From Planococcus plakortidis (GTDB taxonomy: Bacteria; Bacillota; Bacilli; Bacillales_A; Planococcaceae), in assembly GCF_001687605.2 (NCBI RefSeq), contig NZ_CP016539.2, positions 2,758,501 to 2,822,500 on the forward strand: 64,000 bases of DNA. Direction: 5' to 3'. Of the stretch, positions 39,326 to 48,541 are shown piece by piece. A program made the position numbers and the translations under genes. The number at the start of each line of letters is the position of its first letter. Position 1 is the first letter of the stretch. A model generated the notes under the pieces. The model was given only the letters and a program-made list of their open reading frames with translations. It was not told the origin of the DNA and ran no database searches.

Positions 39326-41603
39326 ATTTTGTATTAACGACCATTTCCATGTCCCAATACAGGTCGGAACTGAAGCGGTCGTCTTGATGCACTTGGGCAG
39401 CCAGTACATTCTCTCCGTCTTTCAGATGGGAAAGCGCCTCTTTATCCAAGTAGATTCGCTCGATCCGGTCTTCACTGCCGAGGTCTTGATCGCTCACCGC
39501 TTCCTGGTAATCTTCAAAACCGAATTCGCCTGTTTCCGGCATATTGAAACGCATGATCTCTTCTCCGTTCAAATACAGGATGACCGCATCATCGACGCCG
39601 AACTCCACATAGCCGAGATCGCCTATTTCTTTCACATCCTCCACTTCGAATGCCGCCCTGAAATACGTCAAGGCGATTTTTTCGGTCTCATCCCCGCCAA
39701 ATCCGACAAGCGTTTCCACAGGGCCAAATTCCGGCCGTTCCTCATCTTCCGGGAAGCCGAGCGGGCCAGCGCCCCGTGACCACTTGCTGTCATCAAAATC
39801 GGCTTTAACCCAGTCTTTTTTCTGGTCACTGCCATCATCCAAATACCGCCATTCACTGCCCGCATCGAGCAGCCCGATTTCTTCATGTTCCACCAATTCG
39901 AATTCAACCGCATTGCTTTCCCACACTGTATCGCCATCTTCCACTTCTGCATATACTTCCACTTTGCCAGGTTTTGCATCTTCCGCCGCCTCGATTTTTC
40001 CGTCTTTGATCCGGATGTCATCCCGGCTCGTTCGATAGGTCACCGATTCAGGCGAAATATCGTATTGGCCGCCTTCTTCGTTTTCGCCTGTAATCTTCAA
40101 TTCCGTTTCAGGATAGAAGGAATTCTCTTCCGTGGCCAGGACGGTGCTGTTTGCTTCAAGTTCCACTTTTTCAAGCGCTGGCACGACCGTTTCGATGGAT
40201 GGGTCTTTGATGATTTCGTATTCATCGACCAACTCTTCCGTATCGGTTCGGTAGGTCTCAAAGCGCAAACGCGTCGGCTCCACTTGGATATTCATATAAG
40301 TCGGCACGCCCCATTGTTCGCGTACCGCCGAATACGGTTCGCGTTCTGTCTGCATGCCATAGAATTTACTGCCGCTCGCTGTGTTCCCGGTAATATAGAC
40401 GGTGCCTTCCGGATTGACTGGCACCTCGCCTTGCATCATATGATTTTTTAACGGCTGGAAATTTTCCATCTGATAAGTTCTTACATAGGAATGGTCATGC
40501 CCCATCAATACCGCATCAAAGCCGAGTTCGTCGATTGTCGGCACAAGCTGGTCTCGCAAGTTCAACACTACTTCACTTTGCGAATGTGCAGCAGCGCTGT
40601 AGATCGAATGATGGAAAACAAGGATTTTCCATTTCCACTCGCGCCCGGCCGTGGCTTCAACCGTTTCTTCCATGAACTGTATATGCTCTTCCGGATTCTG
40701 GCTATTGGAATTCAGATTCATGAACAAAGTGTCCCCGTAAGAGAAATAATAATCGCCGCCGGAATTATCGTAATTGCCGAGTTCCCAGTTTTCATTTGGC
40801 ACATTGAAATGATAGGCATAATGATAGGTATCGTCATGGTTTCCGATGGTGGTCGCCGTCGGATAATTGCGCAACGGTTCAGGAGCGAAATAAGCTGCAT
40901 ATTCTTTTTCTGAATAACGAGCATCGACTTGATCGCCCGCAGATAAGATGAAACTGGCGTCTGGGCTGCGATCGATCGCTTGGCGCAAAGTGCGCTCCCA
41001 TCCTTTTTGATCTTCCGCGATATCGCCAGATGCCCCGATCTGCGGATCAGCGACCATCACAAATTCATAAGACGAAGGATCCTGTGTCTTAAAATGAAAA
41101 GCTTGTGTCCAATTGCCTTGGCCGTCCCCCAACCGGTACAGATAATCCGTTTCATTTTCGAGCTGGGTGATCACTGCTTCGTGCGCAGAGTAGCCGTAAG
41201 TGGCATTTTTCAACGAGGCATCGACGGTCACCGCCGCATTTTCCGGAAAATCTTCCGTACCCGAAGACACTTTTGCGTATTGTACCTGCCCAGCACGCGC
41301 CGTGCTCGGCGAATACCAGGAAAAGTTCCTCTCCGACTCATCGCTCCCAGGTGCGAAGGCGATATGGGACGCAGGATAGGAATCATCGGTTTGACTTCCT
41401 AAAAAGTCCCTGTCCATGAACAGCAGCGAATTGGCAAGATGTGATCGAAACGCCTGGCGCTGCCCTTCCATTAAGTTTGCCGCACTGATTTCCAGGGCCC
41501 CATCCGCGGCAGACGCTTGTTCCTCATGCAATTGAAGAACCGTGCCACCCGCAATCACCGCTATCAGCAAATACCGTCCCGCATTCCGCCATATTGCTTT
41601 CAT
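39324..41603 (-). CDS. secreted purple-acid-phosphatase-like metallophosphoesterase
   Basis: A 759-residue exported protein. A signal peptide (residues ~1-33) ends near ASAADG. An N-terminal domain with the FSWYSPSTARAGQVQYAK pattern of purple acid phosphatases follows (~60-150). The catalytic metallophosphoesterase domain has MVADPQIG, SAGDQVDAR, GNHDD, VFHHSIY and GHDHSYVRTY. The last ~270 residues are Ig-like and beta-rich (a jelly-roll-like region with AFEVEDVKEI...), perhaps for surface binding. Expected to hydrolyse phosphomonoesters outside the cell. ATG 41603 is preceded by GGGGTGGGG. A single gene with an AT-rich, promoter-bearing upstream region. Confidence 0.85.
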   Translation of the reverse strand: MKAIWRNAGRYLLIAVIAGGTVLQLHEEQASAADGALEISAANLMEGQRQAFRSHLANSLLFMDRDFLGSQTDDSYPASHIAFAPGSDESERNFSWYSPSTARAGQVQYAKVSSGTEDFPENAAVTVDASLKNATYGYSAHEAVITQLENETDYLYRLGDGQGNWTQAFHFKTQDPSSYEFVMVADPQIGASGDIAEDQKGWERTLRQAIDRSPDASFILSAGDQVDARYSEKEYAAYFAPEPLRNYPTATTIGNHDDTYHYAYHFNVPNENWELGNYDNSGGDYYFSYGDTLFMNLNSNSQNPEEHIQFMEETVEATAGREWKWKILVFHHSIYSAAAHSQSEVVLNLRDQLVPTIDELGFDAVLMGHDHSYVRTYQMENFQPLKNHMMQGEVPVNPEGTVYITGNTASGSKFYGMQTEREPYSAVREQWGVPTYMNIQVEPTRLRFETYRTDTEELVDEYEIIKDPSIETVVPALEKVELEANSTVLATEENSFYPETELKITGENEEGGQYDISPESVTYRTSRDDIRIKDGKIEAAEDAKPGKVEVYAEVEDGDTVWESNAVEFELVEHEEIGLLDAGSEWRYLDDGSDQKKDWVKADFDDSKWSRGAGPLGFPEDEERPEFGPVETLVGFGGDETEKIALTYFRAAFEVEDVKEIGDLGYVEFGVDDAVILYLNGEEIMRFNMPETGEFGFEDYQEAVSDQDLGSEDRIERIYLDKEALSHLKDGENVLAAQVHQDDRFSSDLYWDMEMVVNTK

Positions 41604-41806
41604 TTCCCCACCCCTTCGTAAACAATCCGATCCATTATTTTTCAAATATTCAGTAATTAAATTTTATCATAATTCAATTGAACTAAAAAGAAATAAAATG
41701 TGAATATTTAGAACTAATTAAAAGGAATTGAAATTCTTTCTTCATATCCAAATCCATCCCTTCAGCAATGCTTCAGCCTTCACATAAAATAAAATCACAG
41801 CCAATG

Positions 41807-41851
41807 AAAAAAGCTTTTCCTGAAGAGCGCATGCCCATCAGCAAAAGCTTT
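41807..41851 (-). terminator. intrinsic terminator of the signal peptidase gene
   Basis: On the minus strand AAAGCTTTTGCTG...CAGGAAAAGCTTT followed by TTTT, with a ~16-base loop. Confidence 0.75.
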
Positions 41852-41868
41852 AGCTGTAGATCTACCTT

Positions 41869-42390
41869 TCATTCCACGAAGCCGAACTGCCTCAAAGGAG
41901 CGAAGCGGAATTTCACTTCACCGATCACATCTTGTTCCCGGATAAATCCCAGCATGCGGGAATCCGTGCTATTGCCGCGGTTGTCACCGAGGACATAATA
42001 GCAGTCCGGGGGAACTGAAAATTCGCTCACTAATTGGGACTGTGCCGTGAAATCGTCGTTTCCTCCTCCATCCAGGTAGGGTTCGTCCAGCGGCTGTCCG
42101 TTCAGGATAATCTCCCCGCTCGCCATCTGGATATGGTCGCCCGGAACGCCGATGACCCGCTTGATGAAACGGCTGCCATCCGGCGCAAAAAATACGATCG
42201 TATCGAAATTGGTGATTGTGGTCGCTTTGCTCAGCACCAGCTTGTCGTTTTCATGATAGCTTGGCTGCATCGATTCGCCTTCGACAATGACTGGCTCGAA
42301 CAGGAAGTGGCGGACCCCAAAGATGATAAATGCCGTCAGCAACAGCACTTTCATCCATACAAGCATTTCTTTAACCGGATCTTCGTACAC
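41869..42390 (-). CDS. sipS: type I signal peptidase
   Basis: A 173-residue membrane serine protease of the Gram-positive S26 type. It has one N-terminal membrane anchor (residues ~10-28), the catalytic Ser40 in VEGESMQPSY and the general base Lys77 in RFIKRVIGVPGD, followed by VLGDNRGNSTDSR. It cleaves signal peptides from secreted proteins. The start is a GTG at 42390 after GGAGGAGAG. It is monocistronic with its own terminator. Bacilli often carry several copies; which one this is cannot be told. Confidence 0.92.
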   Translation of the reverse strand: MYEDPVKEMLVWMKVLLLTAFIIFGVRHFLFEPVIVEGESMQPSYHENDKLVLSKATTITNFDTIVFFAPDGSRFIKRVIGVPGDHIQMASGEIILNGQPLDEPYLDGGGNDDFTAQSQLVSEFSVPPDCYYVLGDNRGNSTDSRMLGFIREQDVIGEVKFRFAPLRQFGFVE

Positions 42391-42545
42391 TGGCTCTCCT
42401 CCGCCCCGCTTTTTCCTTTAGTTTACTATAAGCGCCTAACGCCTTGCACTCGGAGTTTTCTTGGCCGATAATGAAAACGTGAGAGTTGAAAGAATTATCA
42501 GACACACATTAACCTTCCCATATAAATACAAAAGGAGTGGAATCG

Positions 42546-43448
42546 ATGAAAACATTACCTGCACAAGATGTCATCTATGCTTTTTCCAACACCCATAAAC
42601 CGAGCCTGCGTGCAGCGGCCGGCGATACCGTAAAGATCGACACGTTCGATTGTTTTAAAAACCAGATTCAGTCAAGCGGCCAGGAAGTCGCCTCAATCGA
42701 TTGGGACCAGGTAAATCCAGCGACCGGGCCAGTCTTCATCGAAGGGGCCGAGATCGGGGATGTCTTGAAAGTAGAGATCAAAGACCTTGAAATCGGCGAG
42801 CAAGGCGTCATGGTCACCGGGCCCGACCTCGGCGTGATGGGGCACCGGATGGAAAACATGGAATCGAAAATCATCCCTATCCAAGACGGCAAGGCAATCT
42901 TCAACGAAAGCCTGCACCTTCCATTAAATCCGATGATCGGCGTCATTGGCGTCGCACCGGAAGGCGAACCGGTTTCATGCGGGACACCCGGCACACATGG
43001 CGGCAATATGGATACGAAATTGATCACAGCAGGCGCAACGCTTTATTTTCCCGTAGCGGTTGAAGGCGCGCTGTTTGCACTCGGTGATTTCCATGCGGCA
43101 ATGGGGGATGGGGAAATCAGCGTATCCGGCATTGAAGTGCCTGGCAGCGCGACCGTCCAATTCGACGTCATCAAAGGCGGCCACGTAAAGCATCCCTTAC
43201 TTGAAAATGAAGAGGGCTTGGCGTTTCTCGTTTCCGCGATGACTTTGGATGAAGCCGTTTCCACTGCAGTCGAGGAAATGATCGATTTATTATTGCCCCA
43301 ATCCGGTTTATCGGTCAGTGAAATGACCATGCTCATGAGCGCAGCCGGTGAAACGCAGATCAGCCAAGTGGTCGACCCGCTCGTGACGGCCAGGTTCTTT
43401 GTGCCCCGACACATATTGGAAGGCATAGGCTTCCGTTTATTCGCATGA
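42546..43448 (+). CDS. acetamidase/formamidase family protein
   Basis: A 300-residue FmdA/AmdA-type amidohydrolase. Family segments are GPVFIEGAEIGDVLKVEI, a GPDLGVMGH-like region, GTPGTHGGNMDTKLITAGATLYFPV with the metal-binding residues, and LGDFHAAMGDGEISVSGIEV. The enzyme hydrolyses short amides such as formamide or acetamide to ammonia. The ATG at 42546 (AAGGAG 8 bases upstream) is preferred to a GTG at 42537. No amide transporter or regulator is adjacent. A SEC-C gene follows after 107 bases. Confidence 0.88.
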   Translation: MKTLPAQDVIYAFSNTHKPSLRAAAGDTVKIDTFDCFKNQIQSSGQEVASIDWDQVNPATGPVFIEGAEIGDVLKVEIKDLEIGEQGVMVTGPDLGVMGHRMENMESKIIPIQDGKAIFNESLHLPLNPMIGVIGVAPEGEPVSCGTPGTHGGNMDTKLITAGATLYFPVAVEGALFALGDFHAAMGDGEISVSGIEVPGSATVQFDVIKGGHVKHPLLENEEGLAFLVSAMTLDEAVSTAVEEMIDLLLPQSGLSVSEMTMLMSAAGETQISQVVDPLVTARFFVPRHILEGIGFRLFA

Positions 43449-43555
43449 AATGGGAATTTCAAGGCGATTATGCCTAGTCAATCCGTCTGAATCGTCAGAC
43501 TTTTGAGCGACGAAAGATTTTATGTTACACTCAAGAAAAAATGTAGGTGATTAGA

Positions 43556-44575
43556 ATGGTAGGAAGAAATGACCCGTGCCCATGTGGCAGCGGCAAGAAA
43601 TATAAAAAATGTCACGGGAAACAACAGACAGTTTCCATCAATGATCTGGTGAACGAAGAGCTGTTCCAAGTCAGGCAGCAATTCTTCTCGGAAAACCCGA
43701 ACCGTGACCAGTTGACGGATTTCCGCGCGCTCCAACAGGAATGGCAGCCGCGCTTGATGAAATCGATGGCGGAAAACGATGCACAGGCGTTTGTCATCGA
43801 GAACTTCCTGTTCATGCAAAAACCGGAACTATGGCAAAACTTCCTGGCTAAGCATATCGAACAGACACAGCGCCCAACGACAAAAGAAGTATTGGAACAA
43901 TGGCCTAACTTCCGCGTCTTCCTTGGCCAATTGGTCTCTGGCGATACACAAAAAGCGGAATTGAAAGACGCTTTCACAGGTGAAACTTATGTCATGGCTG
44001 ACCAGCCGCCGACGGATATGGAAGAAAACCAAGGGCTTCTTGCGATTCTTCTCCCGGATGCGCGCGCAGGCGAGAAAGGCATCCTGTTCTTGAACGGTTA
44101 TTTGACGATCGTCGGTAAATTCGCCCTATTCTTCGAGCAGCTGCAAAAACGCATCGAAGAAAAAGGCGCATCAGCGAACGAAGACTATCTTCGCGAGCAT
44201 TATCTTGAAGTGGTCGAGCATATCGTCCAATACTCTACCGGCGCTGTCGAGGAAAGCATTGAGCTTTCACCGGAGCATCAATCCGTCATGGACGAATTGA
44301 AAAAACACATCGACGAAGCGGACTTCGACGAAGAAACCGTGACCAATGTGACAAGCATCCTCAACAGCTATCTGGTCAGCCAGCAGCCGACCGTCCAGAA
44401 ACCGGAAGCACTCGTCGCCGGCTACTGGCGCTTCCTGCAGGACCACGAACTGATTCAAGGGCCGATGCTTTCTGCAAAAGACTTGAGCGAGAAATTCGGC
44501 GTCTCATCCAGCACGATCCTGAAACGTTCCAAAGAGTTCGGGTCTTATTTTGAAGAACTGCTAGCTAAAAAATAA
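43556..44575 (+). CDS. SEC-C motif protein with N-terminal zinc hook
   Basis: A 339-residue soluble protein. The first 23 residues are a complete SEC-C motif ([19 protein letters not shown]) that binds zinc and in SecA contacts SecB or the ribosome. The remainder is helical and acidic, with a C-terminal winged-helix-like stretch ([23 protein letters not shown]). Stand-alone SEC-C proteins are common in Bacillales and some bind ribosomes; this one's role is unknown. The ATG at 43556 follows AGGTGA. A terminator lies just after the stop. Confidence 0.8.
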   Translation: MVGRNDPCPCGSGKKYKKCHGKQQTVSINDLVNEELFQVRQQFFSENPNRDQLTDFRALQQEWQPRLMKSMAENDAQAFVIENFLFMQKPELWQNFLAKHIEQTQRPTTKEVLEQWPNFRVFLGQLVSGDTQKAELKDAFTGETYVMADQPPTDMEENQGLLAILLPDARAGEKGILFLNGYLTIVGKFALFFEQLQKRIEEKGASANEDYLREHYLEVVEHIVQYSTGAVEESIELSPEHQSVMDELKKHIDEADFDEETVTNVTSILNSYLVSQQPTVQKPEALVAGYWRFLQDHELIQGPMLSAKDLSEKFGVSSSTILKRSKEFGSYFEELLAKK

Positions 44576-44582
44576 ATGAGGG

Positions 44583-44612
44583 AAAGCACCGGAATGAATC
44601 CGGTGCTTTTTT
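44583..44612. terminator. bidirectional intrinsic terminator
   Basis: AAAGCACCGG-AATGAAT-CCGGTGCTTTTTT, between the convergent SEC-C and small membrane-protein genes. Confidence 0.9.
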
Positions 44613-44824
44613 CAATCGCCATTCTTCCGCCTGAACGTGATCAGGATATACAGCAAGATCCCGGAAACAGCAAAGAACAAATATACACGCCAAAACGCGC
44701 CGCTCAGCCAAGGGGCGGATGCAAAACCAAGCCAATTGTTCAACACGGTAAACAAGAACAGGGCACTGCCAAGAAAAAACAAGCTCATTCCTACACTCCG
44801 GAAAAAATTGGGGACCACTTTCAT
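44612..44824 (-). CDS. small two-helix membrane protein, unknown function
   Basis: A 70-residue protein with two membrane helices (~10-27 and ~43-60) and a basic C-terminal tail (TFRRKNGD). I put the start at the ATG at 44824 after GGAGAGGAGAG; the open frame continues upstream to 44917 but that part is hydrophilic and unsupported. Its stop abuts the shared terminator. I do not recognise the family; it may be a small stress or transporter-accessory protein. Confidence 0.6.
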   Translation of the reverse strand: MKVVPNFFRSVGMSLFFLGSALFLFTVLNNWLGFASAPWLSGAFWRVYLFFAVSGILLYILITFRRKNGD

Positions 44825-45157
44825 CTGTCCATCTCTCCTCTCCTCATGCCTCTCCTTATTTTCACTATTCCCGAAAGAAGATGGCTTTAACGGGGCAAAT
44901 GACTGGCTACGGTTCAATTTCCACTTCTTGTTCCTGCTCTTTGGAAACTATCCACAAAACTCCGTTTTATGTGCCAATTTCGGGGGAAACCCCTTTATAA
45001 GCGCAAAAAACGGCAGTTATGCACAATATTTATTAAAAAGCCGTGGGTTATGTGGGTAAATGACTAAATTTACAGTCGATTTTTATGATTAATGGAGTTA
45101 TTCACATGTTGATAAGTTTCCCTTATCCTTTTGCAGCATCAAAGGAGGAAGAGCCTT
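44825..45157. other. 333-bp AT-rich intergenic region between divergent genes
   Basis: No reading frame with a ribosome site was found. It should hold promoters for the small membrane-protein gene (left) and the DUF421 gene (right). The last ~150 bases are markedly AT-rich, and the DUF421 ribosome site AAAGGAGG is at its right end. No clear hairpin or operator seen. Confidence 0.5.
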
Positions 45158-45676
45158 ATGTTTGAAATAAGCTTGGATAGTTTTACACGGATCATCACGG
45201 TGGGTGTCCTGGCGTATATCGGATTATTGGCGTTCTTGAGAACCTCAGGAAAGCGGACCTTAACGAAGCTCAACGCCTTCGACCTTGTCGTGACCGTGGC
45301 TTTGGGCTCCACCCTGGCCACGATCCTGCTCGACAGCAAAATCAGCTTATGGGAAGGCCTTACCGCATTTGCGGTCCTGATCGTCCTGCAGTATTTGATC
45401 ACCTTCACGGCTGTGCGTTCGAAAAGTTTCAATAAACTGATCAAATCAGAGCCGCGCCTGTTATTTTCGGAAGGTGAGTTCCTGACACAAGCCATGCGCG
45501 ATGAACGCATCAAGGATATCGAGATCATGCAAGCGGTGCGCAATTCAGGCGAAGGCGACCTGCAGAACGTCAAAGCCGTCATCCTCGAAACGGATGGCAG
45601 CATGTCGGTCATCACCAATCAAACAGGCGACGCGCTCGCGAATGTCAAAAAGGATGTAAAAAAGGATCCCTTGTAG
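45158..45676 (+). CDS. DUF421 (YetF/YcaP) family membrane protein
   Basis: A 172-residue protein with three N-terminal membrane helices (~10-30, 40-55, 60-80) and a cytosolic C-terminal domain. The DUF421 core motif LAFLRTSGKRTLTKLNAFDLVVTVALGS is intact, as is the later EPRLLFSEGEFLTQAM. Members are found in many spore-formers and their relatives; the function is unknown. The ATG at 45158 has AAAGGAGG upstream. The stop codon lies in the loop of its own terminator hairpin. Confidence 0.85.
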   Translation: MFEISLDSFTRIITVGVLAYIGLLAFLRTSGKRTLTKLNAFDLVVTVALGSTLATILLDSKISLWEGLTAFAVLIVLQYLITFTAVRSKSFNKLIKSEPRLLFSEGEFLTQAMRDERIKDIEIMQAVRNSGEGDLQNVKAVILETDGSMSVITNQTGDALANVKKDVKKDPL

Positions 45677-45688
45677 GATCCTTTTTTT
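45658..45688. terminator. bidirectional intrinsic terminator
   Basis: AAAAAAGGATCC-CTTGTA-GGATCCTTTTTTT. The loop contains the DUF421 stop codon. It also serves the convergent thioesterase gene. Confidence 0.9.
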
Positions 45689-46163
45689 ATCTTGGTGTCT
45701 TGGCTCGTTGTTTCCTATGTTCCCGGCGTGCAGGAGCTGATTCAAAGAACAGCTTCTCCCCCTCTGTTTCTGGATAGACCGGCGGGACCGGTGTCGGCTT
45801 TCCATCCTCGCCGATCGCGACCAAAGTCAAAAACGATTCGGTCGTCAAACGTTCTTCTCCGGTTTCGAGATTTTTCGATTTGACGCGCACATACACTTCC
45901 ATCGAGGTTCTGCCGGTTGATGTGACATTCGCCTCCAATTCGAGGACGTCTCCGACTTTTGCAGAAGACAGAAAATCCACCGAGTCGATCGAAGCAGTGA
46001 CTACGATATGGCGGCCCGCATGCTTCATGGCCGAAATGCCCGCAATTTCATCGATATAAGCCAACACTTTTCCGCCAAAAATCGATTCCATATGATTGGT
46101 GTCGGGCGGGAGCACAAGCTTTGTCTGTATCGTCCGTGATTGACGCATAGGTTTCGCTTCCAT
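45687..46163 (-). CDS. hotdog-fold acyl-CoA thioesterase (YkhA-like)
   Basis: A 158-residue thioesterase. The N-terminal QSRTIQTKLVLPPDTNHM and catalytic GGKVLAYIDEIAGISAMKHA segments are typical of the YciA/YkhA family, with the conserved Asp in YIDE. The C-terminal ~30 residues are a charged tail (ARREHRKQRAKTPR). It hydrolyses medium to long acyl-CoAs. The ATG at 46163 follows GAGGGGG; the open frame upstream is not supported. Its stop overlaps the terminator of the DUF421 gene. Confidence 0.87.
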   Translation of the reverse strand: MEAKPMRQSRTIQTKLVLPPDTNHMESIFGGKVLAYIDEIAGISAMKHAGRHIVVTASIDSVDFLSSAKVGDVLELEANVTSTGRTSMEVYVRVKSKNLETGEERLTTESFLTLVAIGEDGKPTPVPPVYPETEGEKLFFESAPARREHRKQRAKTPR

Positions 46164-46301
46164 GTATATTCCCCCTCTTTCCTTATCAAGGCTATTCCCG
46201 TTGCACAAAAAGTTCAACCCTCCACGTGCCCATTCCATTTGAAAAATAAAAACCGCAATTCCTCCTTAATGATAAAATGGAAAAAAGGGGGAAACAAATC
46301 C

Positions 46302-47132
46302 ATGTCTGATCTTTTTCAAATCCTGAACACACCGGATTTCCAATCTAAAGATTCTTTGAAACAGCAATTACAAGAACTCGGGGTTGCAGCAGGCGACCAC
46401 CTCATCGTCCACTCCTCATTGAAGTCGATGGGCTGGATTGCCGGAGGCGCGCAGGCGGTCGTTGAAGCCTTGATGGAAGTCATCACTCCCGAAGGCACAC
46501 TTGCCATGCCTTCACAGTCTGCAGACAATTCCGATCCGATCTACTGGATGGCACCGCCGATTCCTGAGAATTGGCATCAGCCGACACGCGAGCAGATGCC
46601 GGCCTTTGATCCTGACCTGACGCCCATGCGCGGGATGGGAAAAATACCTGAATGTCTCCATCGCCATCCAGCGACGATCCGAAGCCCGCATCCGACCCAC
46701 TCATTTATCGCCTGGGGACGCCTTGCCGCTGAATGGATGGCGGAACAGCCGCTTGAGGATTCGTTCGGCCCATCCTCGCCCCTTGGAAAAATGATGAACC
46801 ACCCCGTGAAGATCCTGCTGATTGGCACTGGATTCGATTCATGTACGGCGCTCCACTATGCAGAATTTATACAGCCGGAGCGGACAACATCCCCGCAAGG
46901 CGCAGCGATGTACGTCAATGGAGAGCGGCAATGGGTTACGTATGACTGTGTTGATATGGATTCAGACCGCTTTCCGGAAATCGTTAAAGACTTTCCGGGA
47001 ATCATCACAAGAGGAGTTCTCGGACAAGCTGAAACACAGCTCACTGAAATGCGACCGCTGGTGGAATTCGCCATCGATTGGCTCAAAAGACATCCTGTCC
47101 GTTCGGAAAAGGATGGATTGAACACGCCATAA
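46302..47132 (+). CDS. AAC(3)-family N-acetyltransferase
   Basis: A 276-residue protein of the aminoglycoside 3-N-acetyltransferase family. It shows LIVHSSLKSMGWIAGGAQAVVEAL, the TLAMPSQSADNSDP loop, the TIRSPHPTHSFIAWG active-site His motif and LLIGTGFDSCTALHYAE. Chromosomal members in Bacillales (YokD/BA2930 type) often acetylate substrates other than drugs, so resistance should not be assumed. The ATG at 46302 has AAGGGGGAAA upstream. It is monocistronic, with a strong terminator after it. No mobile-element sequence is nearby. Confidence 0.87.
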   Translation: MSDLFQILNTPDFQSKDSLKQQLQELGVAAGDHLIVHSSLKSMGWIAGGAQAVVEALMEVITPEGTLAMPSQSADNSDPIYWMAPPIPENWHQPTREQMPAFDPDLTPMRGMGKIPECLHRHPATIRSPHPTHSFIAWGRLAAEWMAEQPLEDSFGPSSPLGKMMNHPVKILLIGTGFDSCTALHYAEFIQPERTTSPQGAAMYVNGERQWVTYDCVDMDSDRFPEIVKDFPGIITRGVLGQAETQLTEMRPLVEFAIDWLKRHPVRSEKDGLNTP

Positions 47133-47144
47133 GCAAAATATTAA

Positions 47145-47184
47145 AAAGGCTGAAGCAACGGAATTTTCCATTGCTTCAGCCTTT
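47145..47184. terminator. bidirectional intrinsic terminator
   Basis: A perfect 14-bp stem (AAAGGCTGAAGCAA/TTGCTTCAGCCTTT) with a 12-base loop, between the acetyltransferase and the Fic gene. Confidence 0.88.
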
Positions 47185-47213
47185 CTGCTGCCAAAGAAGC
47201 ACTGCCGGCATCT

Positions 47214-47801
47214 TCAGCTGATGATTTCTCCTAGTAGCGTTTCCAGCCGCTCATTGTCTTTATTAAAAGAATCCACAAATGCGTTAATGATATGAGCGGG
47301 TTCTCCGATCTTCGCCCAATCCAGCCGATAGCCGGCATTCAACGCAAGCTGGCGGGCAAATTCACGGATCGTCCTGCCATTGCCTTCACGGAAAGGATGG
47401 AGCGCATTCAGTTCCGCCAGATAATATGCGAGACGCTGGATAAAAACCTCTTTCGTTAAGCCTTTCAGATAAGCTTCTTCAGCCAATTCATCGAAAAGCT
47501 GCTTTAACTGGCCTGCCAAATGTTTCGGATGGGCGAATGTAGAACTTCCTTTTGACGTCATTTCCTCGCGAAGCTTCCCTGCAAAAGGGTAGACGTCCTG
47601 CAGCAAGCAGCGGTGGATATCGAGCAGCACGTTGAGATCGGTTGGATCTTTAGGCTTTTGCAGTTGCAGTTCCGACAAGCGATATAGGGCATAGACCGTT
47701 TCCAATTCCTTCAGTTTGTCTTCGTCGCGGATATCGAACGCATTCACCAGCACATCGGTTCCAGGGTAGCAGTACATCGACGTGTGCTGGTATTTAGACA
47801 T
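47214..47801 (-). CDS. Fic (Fido) domain AMP-transferase toxin
   Basis: A 195-residue single-domain Fic protein. The active-site motif is intact: His135 in HPFREGNGRTIREFARQ, which fits HPFxxGNGR. The substrate-binding flap lies near TSKGSSTFAHPKHL. Such enzymes transfer AMP from ATP to a target protein Tyr/Ser/Thr. There is no N-terminal inhibitory helix, so control must come from the separate small protein encoded just upstream, which has the inhibitory motif; the pair overlaps by 8 bases. It resembles VbhT/VbhA-type class I toxin-antitoxin modules on the chromosome. The target is unknown (gyrase/topo IV subunits in related systems). Confidence 0.88.
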   Translation of the reverse strand: MSKYQHTSMYCYPGTDVLVNAFDIRDEDKLKELETVYALYRLSELQLQKPKDPTDLNVLLDIHRCLLQDVYPFAGKLREEMTSKGSSTFAHPKHLAGQLKQLFDELAEEAYLKGLTKEVFIQRLAYYLAELNALHPFREGNGRTIREFARQLALNAGYRLDWAKIGEPAHIINAFVDSFNKDNERLETLLGEIIS

Positions 47802-47982
47802 CGAAACGTGCTTTGATGGCCTGATGGAATTGAGCTTCCGTCCGTTCCCCGGTCAGGACAGAGCGGACAAAATTCCGGTCTTCATGGGTCACATCAAACC
47901 CCTCCGTTACGAGAGAGTGTGCGGCGCAGGAAATCGCGTGATTTGCTTGTTCATGGGATACCCGGTTAGCTAAATTCGTCAC
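47794..47982 (-). CDS. VbhA-like antitoxin of the Fic pair
   Basis: A 62-residue protein. It contains SLVTEG (residues 23-28), an exact match to the inhibitory motif (S/T)xxxE(G/N) of Fic antitoxins, whose Glu occupies the ATP gamma-phosphate site. The rest is helical, with TGERTEAQFHQAI near the end as in VbhA-type antitoxins. I place the start at a GTG at 47982 with AAAGGTGG 8 bases upstream; a GTG at 47994 is also in frame. It is co-transcribed and overlaps the toxin gene by 8 bases, giving antitoxin first as expected. Confidence 0.8.
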   Translation of the reverse strand: MTNLANRVSHEQANHAISCAAHSLVTEGFDVTHEDRNFVRSVLTGERTEAQFHQAIKARFDV

Positions 47983-48129
47983 ATGGATGACCACCTTTCA
48001 TTCTGTCATTATACCATTTCAGAGCCGATTTTTCCATGATTCACACTCGCTCGAAAATGGCTGGAATGGCTCCACGAAAGCCTTTTCCGGTCTCCCCCAC
48101 CCGTATTTCCATCCGGTTTGCGAACGCAA

Positions 48130-48158
48130 AAATCCCGGATGCCGAACATCCGGGATTT
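48130..48158 (-). terminator. terminator of the aldH-DUF779 operon
   Basis: A perfect 12-bp stem AAATCCCGGATG/CATCCGGGATTT with a 5-base loop and T-run on the minus strand. Confidence 0.88.
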
Positions 48159-48162
48159 CCGC

Positions 48163-48522
48163 TTATCGATTTTGGAGTTCTTCGTTTTCCTCCTCGGTAA
48201 AGACGCGCGATCGGGTCAGGAATCGCTTCCCTTCTGCCCCTTCGAGCGAAAACATTCCACCGCGCCCTGGCACGGCATCGATGATCAATTGCGTGTGGCT
48301 CCAATAGTCAAACTGGCTCTTATGCATATAAAACTCGCTGTCGCCGACGACACCCATCAATACGTCCTGGTCCCCCACCATCAGATCACCTTTTGGATAG
48401 CACATCGGCGAACTGCCATCACAGCAGCCTCCCGATTGATGAAACATCAAAGGTCCGTGCTTTTCCTTTAATGTGTTGATCAGCTCCAAGGCGGCGTCCG
48501 TCGCGATTACCCGTTCTGTCAT
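48163..48522 (-). CDS. DUF779 family protein
   Basis: A 119-residue DUF779 protein with the family core MFHQSGGCCDGSSPMCYPKGDL (three Cys), DSEFYMHKSQFDYWSHTQL and DAVPGRGGMFSLEGAEG. Stand-alone DUF779 genes nearly always follow an aldehyde dehydrogenase gene, as here (19-base gap), so a role in that enzyme's assembly, cofactor or aldehyde-specific function is inferred. The Cys cluster suggests metal or redox activity. ATG 48522 follows AAGAAGGG. Confidence 0.85.
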   Translation of the reverse strand: MTERVIATDAALELINTLKEKHGPLMFHQSGGCCDGSSPMCYPKGDLMVGDQDVLMGVVGDSEFYMHKSQFDYWSHTQLIIDAVPGRGGMFSLEGAEGKRFLTRSRVFTEEENEELQNR

Positions 48523-48541
48523 GGCTAGCCCTTCTTTCCGA

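Noticed and set aside
46302-47132. Acquired aminoglycoside resistance gene
   Set aside because: The protein is of the AAC(3) family, but there are no mobile-element signs and chromosomal members of this type often have other substrates.
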